Assembly (NCBI GenBank): GCA_965237485.1
Contig: CBDEFQ010000010.1
Span: forward strand, 372,001-436,000
Length of the DNA stretch: 64,000 nt
Direction: 5' to 3'
Source of the DNA: JAAELZ01 sp965237485
Lineage (GTDB): Bacteria > Pseudomonadota > Gammaproteobacteria > Arenicellales > Poriferihabitantaceae
Part shown: in pieces, positions 63,869 through 64,000 of the stretch
How positions within the stretch are numbered: position 1 is the stretch's first letter
Layout of the letters: every line of letters begins with the position of its first letter
Program-made: the position numbers and the translations under genes
The notes under the pieces: generated by a model
Seen by the model: only the letters and a program-made list of their open reading frames with translations
Told to the model about the DNA's origin: nothing
Databases searched by the model: none

Positions 63869-64000
63869 TTATTTTTTAGTGACAGTCTTGAGCTTTGCTT
63901 TAGTGCTAGACTGCTTGAATCGATATGAGTCGTTACCCGTTTCAATAATTGAGCAATGATGAGTCACTCTGTCGAGCAAAGCCGTGGTCATTTTCTCGTC
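63869..64000 (-). CDS. istB: IstB C-terminus (IS21 element 3), partial at the window edge
   Basis: Reads DEKMTTALLDRVTHHCSIIE and ends YRFKQSSTKAKLKTVTKK with its TAA at 63869-63871. Same protein as the tail at 25516-25679 but with no M4 insert in the part seen, so this copy may be whole outside the window. Confidence 0.85.
   Translation of the reverse strand, partial: DEKMTTALLDRVTHHCSIIETGNDSYRFKQSSTKAKLKTVTKK

Larger units (their letters stand above)
62523..64000 (-). mobile_element. IS21-family element 3 (same type as element 1), interrupted by IS5, continues past the window
   Basis: Begins TGTCAATCAGCGTTTAAAAC like element 1. After the IS5-family insert it continues with the same hairpin and istB tail as at 25430-25680, to the window end. 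Only the istB C-terminus is in view. Confidence 0.9.

Overview
The window looks like a piece of a gammaproteobacterial chromosome. The evidence is a DsrC-type sulfur-relay cluster, YejABEF, YcgN, YggX, a Cpx-like CpxR/CpxA pair and SelO/PanC/TrpD proteins, with moderate base composition. It has two halves. From about 1 to 33.5 kb it is full of insertion sequences, miniature elements, broken genes and gene remnants. From 33.8 to 62.5 kb it is compact and mostly intact housekeeping and catabolic chromosome. IS elements resume at the right edge. A genome this loaded with young and decayed mobile DNA fits a lineage with relaxed selection (host-associated or recently bottlenecked), but that is inference. 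I found no tRNA, rRNA, CRISPR array, prophage or replication origin.

Left half: a truncated IS1380-like transposase; a PmeII-like restriction endonuclease with a small overlapping gene but no methyltransferase in view; an IS256-family element carrying a 163-bp miniature element; a frameshifted adenylate cyclase/ATPase gene; a LysR regulator divergent from a UroD-fold protein; a D-cysteine desulfhydrase-like gene facing a DUF2520 gene; a CrtI-like FAD oxidoreductase followed by an FAD amine-oxidase gene split by two insertion sequences (both target duplications still visible); then the sulfur-transfer/electron-transfer cluster dsrEFHCMK on the minus strand. From 23.5 to 33.5 kb there is only mobile DNA: IS3, IS21, IS256, IS21, IS5-like and IS3 elements in tandem, several broken by each other.

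Right half: an outer-membrane barrel protein, a thiamine pyrophosphokinase-like protein, a UDP-glucuronate epimerase-type enzyme, and a purine catabolic run (guanine deaminase, OHCU decarboxylase, PuuD urate oxidase, xanthine dehydrogenase subunits, hydroxyisourate hydrolase, LysR regulator) taking guanine/xanthine to allantoin. Next come ycgN and the yejABEF peptide importer, mutY-yggX, a GNAT-like protein, a frameshifted bacterial Popeye-like gene, trpD, panC, selO, a CpxP/CpxR/CpxA-like envelope stress set with phased GTTAC boxes upstream, and a SulP transporter whose 3' end runs into an IS21 element that itself carries an IS5-family element.

Two short repeat families deserve most attention. 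One is a 162-163 bp long-inverted-repeat element (four copies at 3422, 6458, 13156, 25680; TSDs of about 5 bp, TTNAA-like). The other is a roughly 260-bp element with 33-bp ends (6800 and 10201), with solo ends at 36095 and 57945 and a shorter hairpin relative at 53278.
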